Program-made: the position numbers and the translations under genes
Notes under the pieces: generated by a model
Database searches by the model: none
The model's input: the letters and a program-made list of their open reading frames with translations, nothing else
Told to the model about the DNA's origin: nothing
In this document: positions 32,537 through 44,754 of the stretch, in pieces
Numbering within the stretch: the first letter of the stretch is position 1
Layout: each line of letters begins with the position of its first letter
NCBI RefSeq assembly: GCF_950295315.1
Contig: NC_080166.1
Location: forward strand, 101,482,999 to 101,546,998
From: Erinaceus europaeus
Taxonomy: Eukaryota; Chordata; Mammalia; Eulipotyphla; Erinaceidae
Length of the DNA stretch: 64,000 nt
Direction of reading: 5' to 3'

Positions 32537-32742
32537 AATTAATATTTATTTTTATCCATTTGATAGAGATGGAAAAAATTGGAGGGAAGGGGACATAAGG
32601 GGAGAGATATGGAGAGACACCTGCAGCACTGCCTCATTGCCTACAAAGATTTTCCCCTGCATGTGGGGACCAGGGACTTGAACCCAGGTCCTTGTTCACA
32701 GTAATATGGGCACTCAACAGTGTATACCACCTCCAGTCCCAA
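32537..32742 (-). mobile_element. Type B SINE, antisense
   Basis: aatatttatttttatccatttgat tail complement, cctgcatgtggggaccagggacttgaaccc body and cactcaacagtgtataccacc head complement. Confidence 0.85.
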
Positions 32743-33584
32743 ATAATTGTTTGTATGATATTTAATAATATGTGTAAATCTCTGGTATCTGACATGTGAT
32801 CAATCAAAATTTCTCTAAGTAAAAGGGATAGAATAGAATAGCTTGTTTATACATAATGGTCAAAAAATGTCCCTCAGTACAGCTGGCAATTAAAAAGTAA
32901 TAAGTGAAATGAGAAATTATACCTTATGGCTCCTAGGGGTACGAGACCAAATTGTAAGTGTAGCAAAGGCAATGAGAAAGCTTATGGGTTAATAAAGAAA
33001 ATATTGCAGTGTGCCCACGGTAAATGTAGAGTGGAAATGATTGACAGGACATGAGATTAAAGAGATGAAAAACAGGAAAATGCATTCAATGCTTTTCAGT
33101 CACACAAATAAATGTTGATTTTAGTGAAATAGAAATGGGCTGCTTAGAAGAATTTTGAGTGTTGTAGGGTGACAGTATGATGTGCATGATCCATGATTGA
33201 GAGTACTCATAAAAAGGGAAAATCTGTTCAGATGAGTGAGAAGAATTAATACTTGTTATGTTTTACAGAAGGGACAACTAAATATGATTTCCAGAAATGT
33301 AAGTAAGGATTGGGTCATATATGTTTGTAGGGTTTTATGTGTGACTACCATGTGCCAGTTTTACACATGTAATACTGCATCTCTGTCTTAAATATTTCTT
33401 TATTTGAAAATTCTGTAGCCATTAAAAGTAGTAGTAGTAGCAGTAAGTGCAGCTAAAGAAGTGATAAAGTGAAGTGTATAAAGATGCTGCATTGTCCCTG
33501 CACTGTTTATGCCAATTTAGATGCCAGAGTGATGCTCTGGCCTCTACTTTCGGTCCTCTAATGAATAAGCAAATTAAAATAATT
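32743..33584. other. AT-rich unassigned DNA
   Basis: About 840 bp, no supported feature. A short (TAG)n run lies at 33428-33445. Confidence 0.45.
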
Positions 33585-33895
33585 TGACTTCCCTGGGCAG
33601 ACAACCTCACCAATGTGTCCCAGAACCCCACCTCACCAGAGCCCTACCCCAGTTGAAAAAAACAGAAACAGGTTGGGAGTCAACCTATCAAGTCCCAAGT
33701 GCAGTGGAGAAGTAATCATAGAGGGCAGACCTTCCACCTTCTGCACCCCATAAAGGTCTTTGGTCCATACTCTCAGAGGGGTAGACTAGGAAGCCTTCCA
33801 GTGGAGGGGAGGGTATATGGAACTCTAGTGGTGGGAATTGTATGAAATTATACACCTCTTATCCCAAAATTTTGTCAATTATTATTAAATATCTA
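33585..33895 (+). mobile_element. 5'-truncated L1 3' end, sense, old
   Basis: Matches the terminal 3' UTR: gacttccctgggcagacaac, cagaccttccaccttctgc, ggtgggaattgtatgaaatt and a ttattattaaat end. Confidence 0.82.
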
Positions 33896-35348
33896 ATACA
33901 AATACTAAAAAGTAACTTAAACACATTTAATAGTCTGATAGCATTGATGAGGGGTTCATTATTAGTCATAAAAATCTTATATATATATTTATAAATTACA
34001 TGTTTTTATGGATCCTGAACTTGTATCTACATACCTCTTTGTAATTAAAAGTATGCAAAAAAAACCTCTCAATTTTCAATTCAGGAAGATTCTTTATGGT
34101 TTGACCAGTTTATCTCCTATGCTTACAATCAACATTAATTCCAACACTAAAATATATCAGGAGATGAAATACTCTCTGCCATTTAAATTAGTATGCCTGC
34201 ATATATGTGGTTGCACTTAACACTTACTTTAGGAGAGAAAGCAAATGTGGTAATATTTAACAGCATTTTTTGAGGTAGACAAGTTTAGATCCATCACCAT
34301 TCTTCAGTTCATAGTGTTGGCATCTGTTGGTACATATATAATTAATTTTATGATTGCAGTGAAGTAGCTGGAAGGAAAGAATCTGCAAACTCAACTATGC
34401 TGTAAAAGTACATTATAAATATCAAAGACAGAAGTTAAATTCAAATGAAGAAAAAATAAGCCTCTTCCATAATTGACAACACAAAAGTGTTTCATCTTGA
34501 GGTAAATTTTCTTAAGAATAGTTTGATTTTTTTTTAGTCTGTTTGCCCAGATCTACAGTGTATCATAACACTGAGAATCACAAGAACAGCTTTTATTAAA
34601 ATGGAGAAAGGCAAGTGGTACAAAATAAAAATTACTCTTGGAAACAAATTAAGTATAGTATACATAATGAAAAGAAGAGTAGGTCTGGAAACATATTAAA
34701 TTTGTAGATGATAAATTATTATATCAATAATTTCTCATTGTGATTATATATATTTTTTGATGCACTAGAATATTGGAAAATGAATTTGAAAATAGGAAAA
34801 AATTCCATAGCATATGCTTTTTAAGTTTCTGGTTACAATATTTTACTTTCATATCACAATAAACAAAATAAAAAATTAGTACCCATAAGAGATGACTAAC
34901 AACATGCTGAAGTTAATGTACTTTTATCCATAGTGGAAAATATATGACTTTTGAAATTATAAGATTGCAAAAAGGCATAACTTAGCTCTTATGCCTGCAA
35001 TAAATTGATAATCAAATGAAAGGATCTCATTTTATAATAACTATATTCAAAAGATGCAGAAGCAAAGTAGATAAACCATTTACTTTAGCCAGAGTCAATT
35101 ACTGACTGTTATTTCTTTCTATGAATTATATAGAAAGCAACTTAGCCTGTAGACTTATCATTACAATGAAAGAAAATATCCACTTCCGAGCATGACTGTA
35201 GCTCAGACTATTATTGGGAGATGTTAAGAACAAGCTTAGACTTTGATAGTAAACAAAATTATTAATTTAAAACAGAAAAAAGTGAGAAGTGAGAAAATTA
35301 CTGTGTAAGGAAACAACAGTGGAATAACAACTTCCTAAGATCCACTCC
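33896..35348. other. AT-rich unassigned DNA, longest unexplained stretch
   Basis: About 1.45 kb with no open frame above chance, no splice-bounded exon and no repeat that I recognise. The 70-codon frame at 34008-34220 has no visible domain. Confidence 0.45.
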
Positions 35349-35677
35349 TCTCTCTTTTTTTTTTAATTTCTTTATTGGGGAATTAACGTTTTACATTCCA
35401 CAGTAAATAGTAAATACAATATTTTTTGCATGAATAACATTTCTCAGTTTTCCATATAACAATACAACCCCAATTAGGTCCTCTGTCACCCTTTTTGGAC
35501 CTATACTCTCCCCCCTCACCCATCCCAGAGTCTTCTGCTTTAGTGCAATACTTCAATTCCAGTTCAGATTCTACTTGTGTTTGCTTTTCTGATCTTGTTT
35601 TAATCATCTGCCTGAGAGTGAGATCATCCCATATTCATCCTTCTGCTTCTGACTTGTTTCACATAACATGATTTTTT

Positions 35678-35960
35678 CTTTTATATTTTATTTTATTTAT
35701 TTATTCCTTTTTGTTGCCCTTGTTGTTTTATTGTTGTAGTTATTATTGTTGTTGTCGTTGTTGGATAGAGCAGAGAGAAATGGAGAGAGGAGGGGAAGAC
35801 AGAGAGGAGGAGAGAAAGATAGACACCTGCAGACCTGCTTCACCGCCTGTGAAGCGACTCCCCTGCAGGTGGGGAGCCGGGGTTCGAACCGGGGTCCTTA
35901 TGCCGGTCCTTGTGCTTTGCACCACCTGCGCTTAACCCGCTGTGCTACAGCCCGACTCCC
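35678..35960 (-). mobile_element. Type A SINE, antisense, well preserved
   Basis: Perfect 13-bp duplication AACATGATTTTTT at 35665-35677 and 35961-35973. The head complement (cgctgtgctacagcccgactccc) and B-box complement (gggttcgaacc) are close to consensus, suggesting a young copy. Confidence 0.95.
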
Positions 35961-36131
35961 AACATGATTTTTTTCAAGGTCCATCCAAGATTGGCTGAAA
36001 ACGGTGAAGTTACCATTCTTAATAGCTGAGTAATACTCCATTGTGTGTATATATACCACAACTTGCTCAACCACTCATCTATTGTTGGATACCTGGGTTG
36101 CTTGCAGGTTTTGGCTATTAAAAATTGTGCT

Positions 36132-36378
36132 GCAGGGAGCTGGGTGGTAGTGCAGTGGGTTAAGCGCACGTGGCACAAAGTACAAGGACTGACATAGGGA
36201 TCCCACTTCTAGCCCCTGGCTCCCCACCTGCAGGGGAGTTGCTTCAAAGGTGGTGAAGCAGGTCTGCAGGTGTCTATCTTTCTCTCCCCGTCTCTGTCTT
36301 CCCCTCCTCTCTCGATTTCTGTCTGTCCTATACAACAATGACGTCAATAACAACAATAATAACTACAAAAATAAAAAC
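36132..36378 (+). mobile_element. Type A SINE, sense
   Basis: AATTGTGCT at 36123-36131 and 36379-36387 bounds it. Head gggagctgggtggtagtgca, body ggggagttgcttcaaagg, shortened tail. Confidence 0.92.
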
Positions 36379-36745
36379 AATTGTGCTAAGAACATATTGT
36401 ACACAGATCTTTTTGGATGGATGTTTTGGGTTCCTTAGGATATATCTCCAGGAGAGGAATTGCAGGATCATAGTGTAAGTCATTTTTAGCCTTCTGAGAG
36501 TTCTCCAGACTATTCTCCACAGAGGTTGCACCAATTGACATTCCCACCAGCAATGCAGGAGGGTTCCTTTGACCCCACAACCTCTCCAGCATTTGCTGCT
36601 GTTACCTTTTCTGATGTATGACATTCTCACAGGAGTGAAGTGGTATCTCATTGTTGTCTTTATTTGCATTTCTCTGACAATCAGAGACTTGGAGCCTTTT
36701 TTCATGTGTTTCTCGGCCTTGTGAGATGCATTCCTCTTTACAAAC

Positions 36746-37284
36746 AAGGAAAGTTTAAACAATTAATCTAAATAAGTTTTTTCATAAATTTGAAATTAAC
36801 AAAAAAGCTTGCATGATCAAAGGGAACTTTACTCCAGAAGGAAAAAAAAGTGAATTTTTTCAGCAACAATGAGCTTCATGACTTTCTAACTTACTTATTT
36901 CCAGTCTCCTCTTTCCAATTCCACTGCATATTTGACAACTAAAACAATCATACATATGAAAAACAGCAGCCTAGAAGCCTTTCAGGAAAGCTGTGTACAG
37001 AACAGTTCTGGAGTTCTCTGAAATGTCACACTACCAAAGAAAAGTCAATGCTCTCTGTAAGAGTCACTTCATAGAATCTGTTGCTTGACTTGAAAGAGAG
37101 ATTGCTTAGTAAAAAAAAAAAGAAAAGAAAAAAAAGCTCTGCACCACAAATGTGTGTTATACTAACAATTTTAATACTGCAGTTGACTTGGACTGAGATA
37201 CCACTTAGAATGAAAATGAAAATGAAGCTAGCCAAAATTGTGAAAGGAAAACCTGAAAACCCTATACTTATAGATAGTATTGAG
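36746..37284. other. AT-rich unassigned DNA
   Basis: About 540 bp. Two opposed short frames (37026-37296) share the same sequence and include an A-rich run at 37110-37136; not convincing genes. Confidence 0.45.
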
Positions 37285-37297
37285 AAGTACCTATAGG

Positions 37298-37586
37298 AGA
37301 GTCAGGCAGTAGTGCAGCGGGTTAAGCACATAGTGGAGCAAAGCGCAAAGACCGGCTTAAGGATCCCAGTTCGACCCTCAGGCTCCCTACCTGCAGGGGA
37401 GTCACATCACAGGCAGTGAAGCAGGTCTGCAGGTGTCTATCTTTCTCTCCCCCTTTCTGTCTTCCCCTCCTCTCTCCATTTCTCTCTGTCCTATCCAACA
37501 ACAATGACACCAATAACAACTACAACAATAAAACAAGGGCAACAAAAAGGGAATAAATAAATAATAAAACAATTTTTAAAAAAGTA
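37298..37586 (+). mobile_element. Type A SINE, sense
   Basis: AAGTACCTATAGG (37285-37297) and AAGTACTTATAGG (37587-37599), one mismatch in 13, bound a full-length copy. Confidence 0.93.
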
Positions 37587-37599
37587 AAGTACTTATAGG

Positions 37600-37895
37600 G
37601 GCTAGGAATTAATGAAACTGTTAAAACATACACATTACCATATATGAATATCTGAGTTCAAGCCCCTGGTCTGCATCTGTTGGGGAAAGCTACACAAACA
37701 ATGAAGCAGTGTGGCAGGTGTCTATCTCCCTTTCTTCTTCACTCTCAATTTCTCTCTGTCTCTACCCAAAAAAAGACAGAGAGAGAGGGAAAGAAAGAGA
37801 GAGTAAAGAAAAAAGAAAAGAAAAGTGGCTGCCAAGAGCAGTGAATTTACTGTGAGAGTACCAGAGATAACCCTGGTGGCAATAAAATAATAGTA
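37600..37895 (+). mobile_element. SINE with type B head and extra 3' module, sense, old
   Basis: Head ggggctaggaattaatgaaac, body gttggggaaagctacacaaac, a GA-rich run (37776-37826), then the gctgccaagagcagtgaattt...gataaccctggtggcaataa module. It directly follows the duplication of the previous SINE. Confidence 0.7.
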
Positions 37896-38379
37896 ACTAA
37901 TAATAATAATAGCACTGGCATATTCTTTAGTATCTAGAAGGTCAGGTGGCTGTGTAAGATTCTGCAAATGGTCAAAATTCTAGAAGTCCTACTTTAAATC
38001 TCTGGCAGACTTATGGTTCTGTGAAAGAGCAGTACAAAATAAGTAGAATTTTAAGGTGCTAAAGATTTAAAACATGCCCCAATACCTCTCTCCCCCCAAC
38101 ACACACTTTCTTACTAAGTGAGGAGTAGGAGACTTAGTGGTTGAAGACTCTAAAAAAATAAACTGACTACTCTCCTAACTTGAAGAGAGACATAATGACT
38201 TCACTCAATGAACAACAGAGATATAGTCTATGAGATTTGTAACATACAGCAACAATAAACCTCTTTAGAATCTAAGAGAGAGAGAGAGAAAGAGAGATGG
38301 AGAAAGAAGTTTTAGTGCTGTAGGATATTTTTCACTATGTTTCTCTACCTATGCTTTTCTATCTGAAAGTAATATAATA
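37896..38379. other. Unassigned DNA with a GA run
   Basis: No gene recognised. A GA microsatellite lies at 38275-38305. Confidence 0.45.
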
Positions 38380-38447
38380 TTAGGTTGTTGGAACAGTCAT
38401 GACAGATAATATAGAAGAAATACATCATGACTTTTCCAGCAATCCAA
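38380..38447 (+). mobile_element. Mariner-like MITE, about 68 bp
   Basis: The left end TTAGGTTGTTGGAACAGTCA and the reverse complement of the right end (TTGGATTGCTGGAAAAGTCA) form imperfect terminal inverted repeats of about 24 bp. TA precedes the left end; the right TA has decayed. The ends resemble those at 46153-46465. Confidence 0.65.
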
Positions 38448-39331
38448 AAGTTGACTTGGAGAGGAGAAGCCCCAGTAATTGTAATCTATCAGACCTTAGA
38501 GGAAAATTTGGTGCTTGTGTGCATAAAGATAGAAAATATAAAAATAACTCAATAGATTTTCTCTGAATGAGGAAGCCTACATGTTTAATTTATGAAATAA
38601 AACTTTCAATCAGTTCTAAAATTTGTTCAAAGAAGCAAATTAAAGCAAGTCTTAAAAGTAAAAAAATGTTTTATGAGAATATCGAGTAAATAAAGAAAAA
38701 CAAGAAAAGAGGTAAGAAGGATGGAAGAAAATGCGCATATTCCTCTCAATACTTAGAACAAATAACTCAAAATGAACCTTGTAACCATAAGAATCAGTAG
38801 AGAAACTTTAGAATAAATTACAGGACTAAATTTTAATGACTTTGAATCAGAAAGATTTACTTACATATAGAAGTATTGGTAACAAAAGAAAAAAGTAATA
38901 AATTATATTTTATTAAATTTCATAAATTTTGCTCCAAAGGAAGCCAGCAAGAAAGAAAAAAAAGAGAGAAAAAAGAAAGTGAAATATCAGAATACAGAGT
39001 GTTAGAAAAATTTACAAATTTTGTCTCTGATAATAATAAGTAGTAAGATTTAGCTTAATGAAAAGGATGCATCCTAAAATTGAATAACAGAGAAAGCCAT
39101 GTGACAGAAGACAGAAATGTGTTGTTTTTTTTTTCATGGGACATTACTCTACAACTGCATAATATTTACACCTTACTTCTGTAAGTAAAAGATAGTGGAA
39201 AGATAGTGGCCCTGTGAGGGTGACTCTTTGCCATGATTGTAACCTAAACCCAAGCCTGGCCCCCACTACACTGAAAGATGCTGTGTTGTCTTGTTTATTC
39301 TTGGAATTTTTTTTAATGTGTCAAATCCTTT
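38448..39331. other. AT-rich unassigned DNA
   Basis: About 880 bp without a supported feature. A T run lies at 39124-39134. Confidence 0.45.
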
Positions 39332-39345
39332 AAGAAAATGTTAAA

Positions 39346-40993
39346 CCCTAGCAACTGGTGTCAATAAGACACAGCTATATACAGATAATGTCAAATGACA
39401 TAAATTACAATGTTGCTGTGTATGATACAGCAAATCCTAACAAAGGGATTTTGAAAGTCAACCGAATTACCACCTCAGTATGCTGCACTTCAAACTCTAT
39501 CCAGAGGCATCAAGCATGGAGTATCAGCTCTTCAGCCTCATTACTCTGGTGAGACCTTTCCTTTCATAAGATTCTCTAATTCCATTTTAGGTGGCTCACT
39601 TCCTAACAAGGTCCCAAAACCTTAGAACAGGTCCCATAAGATAGGGCATATGTTCACATGTATACATAAATTAAGGCAAAATAATATACCTGAAAGCAAA
39701 AGTGCACAATAGTCTGCAGTGACTCAATATATGCAGCAAGCAAGTAGAAAGACCTAAAAAGACACCATAAAGCTCACAATGAAATAGTGTTTACTTAGAC
39801 TTAGACACCCTCCTTACCTACTTCCTATTACACTTCTCTCACTCACTCCAATGCTAACCTTATCAAAGTAAGGACAGCAAAAGCTGAATAAGGGCAATAG
39901 ACTGGCAAACTTTAATGATGACTCTAGTCACTATAAGGCCATGTCATCAGCTGGGGCCCAAGTCAGGGAGTCCTGAGATTCCCAAAAAGACATGATGGCC
40001 CTAGACTTCAATAGATCTTTCTCTCCACTGTTACTGGTCATCTCTATCAGGAACAACACAATAGGCCCCTTGTGGGCCCCCATAGGACCTTAACCTCAAC
40101 TTGGATCAACAATAGTAGAGAATGTTCCATCTTCCAAAGGGAGGCTGGACAACATACTCTATGTTCCACCCGAGGAAGATGGTTCCTGAAATTGAGGCAG
40201 CTGAGAACATTCTTACTCATGACCACAGAATGTGAGCTCATATCTACAGGGATGCAGAGGTCATGTAGGCTCCTAAGCTGAATATGGGTCCCAGACCAGA
40301 TCAAATCAATGAGGTCTGCAATCAAAATTTTTATACACCTTTCCCATATTTAGGAGTTACTCTTCCCTGGTCCAACTTTTTGGTCCTTTTACAGCTATAA
40401 CATCATCTCACCAGACAATAACTTGGATCCAGCTGCATATCAGATGTCAGGCTCAGGAAAACAAACAAATAAACAAGCAGACAAAAAACACCTAGTATAG
40501 CCATGGGCTCTTTGGAATATAACTAAAATAGGCCTACTAGTTATCAACCAAACAGAGACTCCCAACTCATCATCTGAACTATTCCAGCTTTTAGGTTCAT
40601 GATTAGTCAACATTTTTTTGGCTTTGTATGTTAACTCTTTTTTCAGCCACCAGGTTCCAGATGCTAACATGATGTCAACCTGACTTCACCAGAACTTTAC
40701 CAGAGCCCTGCCCCACTAGGGAAAGAGAGAGGCCGGCTGGGAGTATGGATCGACCTGTCAATGCCCATGTTCAGAAGGGAAGCAATTACAGAAGCAAGAC
40801 CTTCCACCCTCTGCACCCCATAATGACCCTGGCTCCATACTCCCAGAGGGATAAAGAATAGGAAAGCTATCAGGGGAAGGAATGGGATACAGAGTTCTGC
40901 TGGTGGGAACTGTGTGGAGTTGTTACCCTCTTATCCTATGTTTTTTTTTTTTTTTCAGTTGTTCCTTTTTATAAATAAAAATTAAAATAAAAA
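39346..40993 (+). mobile_element. L1 3' UTR, long-module version, with target duplication
   Basis: AAGAAAATGTTAAA at 39332-39345 and 40994-41007 bounds a 1.65-kb insertion starting inside the 3' UTR and ending tccttttt-ataaataaaaatt. The central module, about 39721-40550, includes gggagtcctgagattccc and gaggctggacaacatac. It is absent from the copies at 16952, 23863 and 27824. Confidence 0.9.
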
Positions 40994-41007
40994 AAGAAAA
41001 TGTTAAA

Positions 41008-41805
41008 TCCTTAGAGCTGAAGTATTCATTAGGAGAAGAGAGGTTTATGGTTATAAATTAATAGCAAGAACAAATAAGATTATAGCTGATAGCAAAGAAG
41101 AATGTAAGTAGATTTTAATTTTGTGACAGAATTTAATTACTTTCACAGAATTGATTTAGAACCAGAAAGTGAAGGTCTTAAGTCTCAGGTTGAGTGCTGA
41201 CATGTCCTAATATATGTCCCTGAAGACAGAAGATGTTATCCTTACTAAGATGAAAGATATTTCCCCTCCTTTATTTCTGCCTCTCTCCTCCTTGTGAACA
41301 ATCTTGTGAAAACAAGTGATAGGACATTCTTTGATAGCTCAATTTACAGCTAGTCAACTATAGCTATCACTCAGTATTAAATTTATAAGCTGCTTTCTAT
41401 TGTGACTTTTTTCCTCACATGTCCAAAGAGAATTATTACCAATTAATTGGATATGGCATTAAAATAGCAAATGGCATACTTTAACGTTATTTGTGAAAAT
41501 AAGTTAAGGTGACATTGTTAAGAGAACATCTTGTATGTGATATAAAACAGATGATGGCTCTTAGATCCCTTATTTTACAGCTTACACATTCCTTTGTGTA
41601 ATATGCATGTGTATAGAAAAAATTAGAGAAATGAGGTACTGAACTCAGTTACCCTTGAGTGGATTTGATATGCAACTAGGTTGCCTATATATTATATATT
41701 AATCAGTTTAGAAGGATATAAAAGACAGTAATGTGAAGTTTATGGCACAAGAGTTAATAGTACTTAAATAAAGTACACTTAAGTGTAGAATATATTAAAC
41801 TTATA

Positions 41806-41845
<40 letters not shown>

Positions 41846-42055
41846 CTGGGTACAGCATAGTACCCTAATGACATGCTTTTCATTAACCTTTAATGACAAT
41901 GACATAGAATGTGACCTGAACAGTATTAACCCAAATTGCAAATGATGTTTTGGAAATTAGAAAGTAACCTTGAAAGGTTAAGTCAGGCAAAGAAATAATT
42001 AAAACAACTTGACATTGGATGAAAAAAACAAAGGAAGATAAAAAAGATGTAGACT
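41008..42055. other. AT-rich unassigned DNA with (TA)n
   Basis: About 1 kb, no gene recognised. A TA microsatellite lies at about 41812-41840. Confidence 0.45.
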
Positions 42056-42194
42056 AAGGGCAGGGTGGTTGCTCACAAGGCATAGTAAACTCTTTGTCTA
42101 GTGAAAGAAGCCAGGTTCAAATTCCTGGTTCCTACCTACAGCAGGGGAGCTTCATGAGCATTCCAGTGCTGCACATTGCAGATTTAAGACCTCT

Positions 42195-42259
<65 letters not shown>

Positions 42260-42265
42260 GTCTCA
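42056..42265 (+). mobile_element. Type B-like SINE with expanded (TC)n
   Basis: aagggcagggtggttgctcac head, ccaggttcaaattcctgg B box, ctgcacattgcagatttaag and a (TC)n run at about 42196-42262. Confidence 0.65.
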
Positions 42266-42282
42266 AAGAAAAGGGAAAATGG

Positions 42283-42440
42283 TCTAGCAGGTGGTGCAGT
42301 GGATAGAACATAAGACTCTCAAGAATGAGGTCCTGAGTTCAATCCTCAGCAGCACATTTACCAAAGTGACGTCTTTCCTCTCTGTCTGTCTTCATTAATA
42401 AATAAATAAAATCTTTTTTACAAAAGGAAAAAAAAAAAAA
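42283..42440 (+). mobile_element. Type D SINE, sense
   Basis: ggtctagcaggtggtgcagtgg head, gagttcaatcctcagcagc B-box region, cctctctgtctgtct and an attaataaataaataaaatc tail. It is distinct from types A-C and directly follows the previous SINE. Confidence 0.7.
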
Positions 42441-43520
42441 ACAAATGAAAGCATTCTTATAAAGCGCATACATAAAAATATTCCGGAGGAGAAAAATAGT
42501 TATCATTGAATAAGTAATTGACTAAGAATTATACCAGAAACAATGTAGAGAGCAGACACACTCTCATCCAAAGATGCCTATTAAATACTAAAATTAGTTT
42601 AGAATATCATGTCATTAAAGATCAGAAATTCCTTAGTTAACTTGAAAATGACTATAACTGAGTAAGTCCACTTATATTAGAAAAATATCAAATGCCATTT
42701 GTATACAAATGAATATTCCTGAGTATATATTATTAGTACATTTGTAATATTAAATAAGATTTTGGGGGTGATAGAAGTAGGTTGCCAGTAGAACTCTGCT
42801 TGTGTGCAATAGGTCCTTGGTTTGCTGCCTGGCTCCAAACAGGGCCATTATGGAGAGCATCATGTAACTGCATAGTGAACTTGTGCTATTATACAACTCT
42901 TTTGTCTTTGTCTTGCTCTCCACCCCTTTATTTTCCTCTTGCTATGACACAATGGTGAAGTTATTGCTCTTTCTTCTTTATTTTTCTAAATGCAATTAAA
43001 AATATATAAACCCAGTCTTGTTATTAAAAATTTTTGAAAAATGTAAAATAATACTTCAACAGTTTAGAGAATGGAATCATGCAGTATACTCAAATTGTTA
43101 AAAGTCAAATTTAGAATTATGCATTAAGCTGACTAGCTCCCACTATAGAAAAATTTATAAATTGTTCACATGCATTACTGCTAAAAGAATTAACAGAGAA
43201 TAGAAATTAAGGATACTACTGAAAATCACAATATATATATATATATATATATATTTGAAGAAAAATATCAGAAAATATGTCAACTATTTAAAATTATGAA
43301 ACCTGAACATATTATTGACTATTGATGAATTAGGCAAAAGTATTTACTAAGAATAACAAATATAATTAATTTACATTAAACATGTGTTTAGTGTTTTAAA
43401 AAACATCTCAGTCTCTGAGGGAGGATAATGAACTTTCTAGCTACAGAATTATCCTTTCTGTAGATGCTTTCACATGTCACAAAACATAAACACCCATCAA
43501 GGAAGCAAAACAGAAAACCA
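42441..43520. other. AT-rich unassigned DNA
   Basis: About 1.1 kb. An AT microsatellite lies at 43230-43255. The segment 42765-43010 has a faint SINE-like pyrimidine stretch but no clear head. Confidence 0.4.
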
Positions 43521-43524
43521 ATAG

Positions 43525-43645
43525 TCAGAGACCCGGTACTAGTGCACCTGGATAAATACATGCTATTATGCACAAGGACCCAGGTTTGAACTCCCAGTCC
43601 CCACCTGCAGGGGGAAAGCTTTGTGAAATGATGACTCTCTCTCTC
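43525..43645 (+). mobile_element. 3'-truncated type B SINE, sense
   Basis: cccggtactagtgcacctgg head, ggacccaggtttgaactccc B box, ccacctgcagggggaaagc body, then it stops at the start of the pyrimidine run. Confidence 0.75.
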
Positions 43646-43785
43646 GTTCTATTTGTTATTGTTGTTAATGTTTTGTTTTTGATACCAGAGCAATAGTCTT
43701 CTCTGTTTTACGTCAATTCCAGTTCAATAGTTTCAGGCATGAAATCCCTTACATAACCATGATGCCATCTCCCCAGCCTTAATGC
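43646..43785 (-). mobile_element. Type C SINE, antisense
   Basis: Complement of the C pattern: ttattgttgttaatgttttg, gataccagagcaatagtc, tttcaggcatgaaatccc and ccatgatgccatctccccagc. Confidence 0.6.
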
Positions 43786-44017
43786 CATCTAACATCAGTT
43801 ATAGGTAACAATAATTCTTGGGGTATATTTAAATTCTTTCTATCTTGAAATCCATAGATTCAACATATTTGAAAAACAGAACACACATGTATGTGTATAT
43901 ATATATTACTAGAACACATAAACATGATTGATTTTTCTAAATGTCAACTCACACAAGTACAGCTCACCAGAATAAAGCCACAAATTTCACAATTTTTTTT
44001 CTAAATTCTCTACTAAT

Positions 44018-44323
44018 TTAGGTAGGACTATAACAATATACTGTGGTACTGTACAATAAATAGAGTGTCTTTTGTAAAAGAGAGTAGACTGTTTTAGCTT
44101 TCACGTATCTCTTCCTGGTTTTGACAACTACTGTTGGCATATAATGAGATTCAATAGACCATGAGAAGACTCCACTTTGCTTGTCATAGAAAACCTCTTG
44201 ACATATATTAACTTTTTCTCGACACTGAATGATCTGATGATATGTACAAGGCACCAAGCTTTTCCACTTTACCATTTCTTCACACATTTTTATGCTTTTC
44301 TCAGATAGCCCTGACATCAGCAC
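44018..44323 (-). other. 101-codon open frame of unknown origin
   Basis: The minus-strand frame encodes a mixed-composition polypeptide with VKWKSLVPCTYHQIIQCREK and KQSGVFSWSIESHY, more protein-like than the low-complexity frames nearby. It could be a remnant of an ancient transposon or retrocopy, or chance. No repeat boundary, signal peptide or known motif is seen. Confidence 0.25.
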
Positions 44324-44467
44324 TATATTATAGGAGAACAGATATCTTAATCATGGAATTGTTGCTTCACTTTAGCATTTCAGAATCAATTAAAACGTGA
44401 AAAAAATTGCTTTAGAGTACACAAAGCAGTAGTTACTTATCTTCTAATCAATAAAGATTAAATGACT

Positions 44468-44752
44468 TGGGGACTAGGTGGTCACCCACCAGGTTAAGTG
44501 CAAATAGTAAAGCACAACGATCTAAGCAAATTTCCGGGTTCATATTCTGTTCTCCACCCAAAAGGGCTCTGCTTCACAACCAGTGAATTAGGTCTGTAGT
44601 TCTCTTTCTCTCTCCCTCTCTGTCTCCCCCTCCTCTCTCAATTTCTCTCTGTTCTATCCAAAAAATGGAAAAACAAAAAAAGCCACCAGGAGCAGCGGAT
44701 TCGCAGAGCCCTAGCAATAACCTTAGAGGGAGAAGAAAGAGAAAAAAAAAAG
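44468..44752 (+). mobile_element. Type A SINE with extra 3' module, sense, diverged
   Basis: Head ggggactaggtggtcacccac, body ctctgcttcacaaccagtg, pyrimidine block, then gccaccaggagcagcggattc and aataaccttagagg. A-rich end at about 44735-44750. Confidence 0.8.
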
Positions 44753-44754
44753 TT

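Larger units (their letters stand above)
35349..36745 (-). mobile_element. 5'-truncated L1, antisense, carrying two SINEs
   Basis: T run and tttctttattggggaattaac start, then the reverse of the short 3' UTR and of ORF2 (the cysteine-rich [14 protein letters not shown] equivalent on the minus strand at about 36530-36590; [20 protein letters not shown] at about 36650-36710). It ends near 36745. SINEs at 35678-35960 and 36132-36378 account for the interruptions. Confidence 0.9.

Noticed and set aside
42765..43010. Possible SINE
   Set aside because: Only a faint pyrimidine stretch; no head, B box or duplication.
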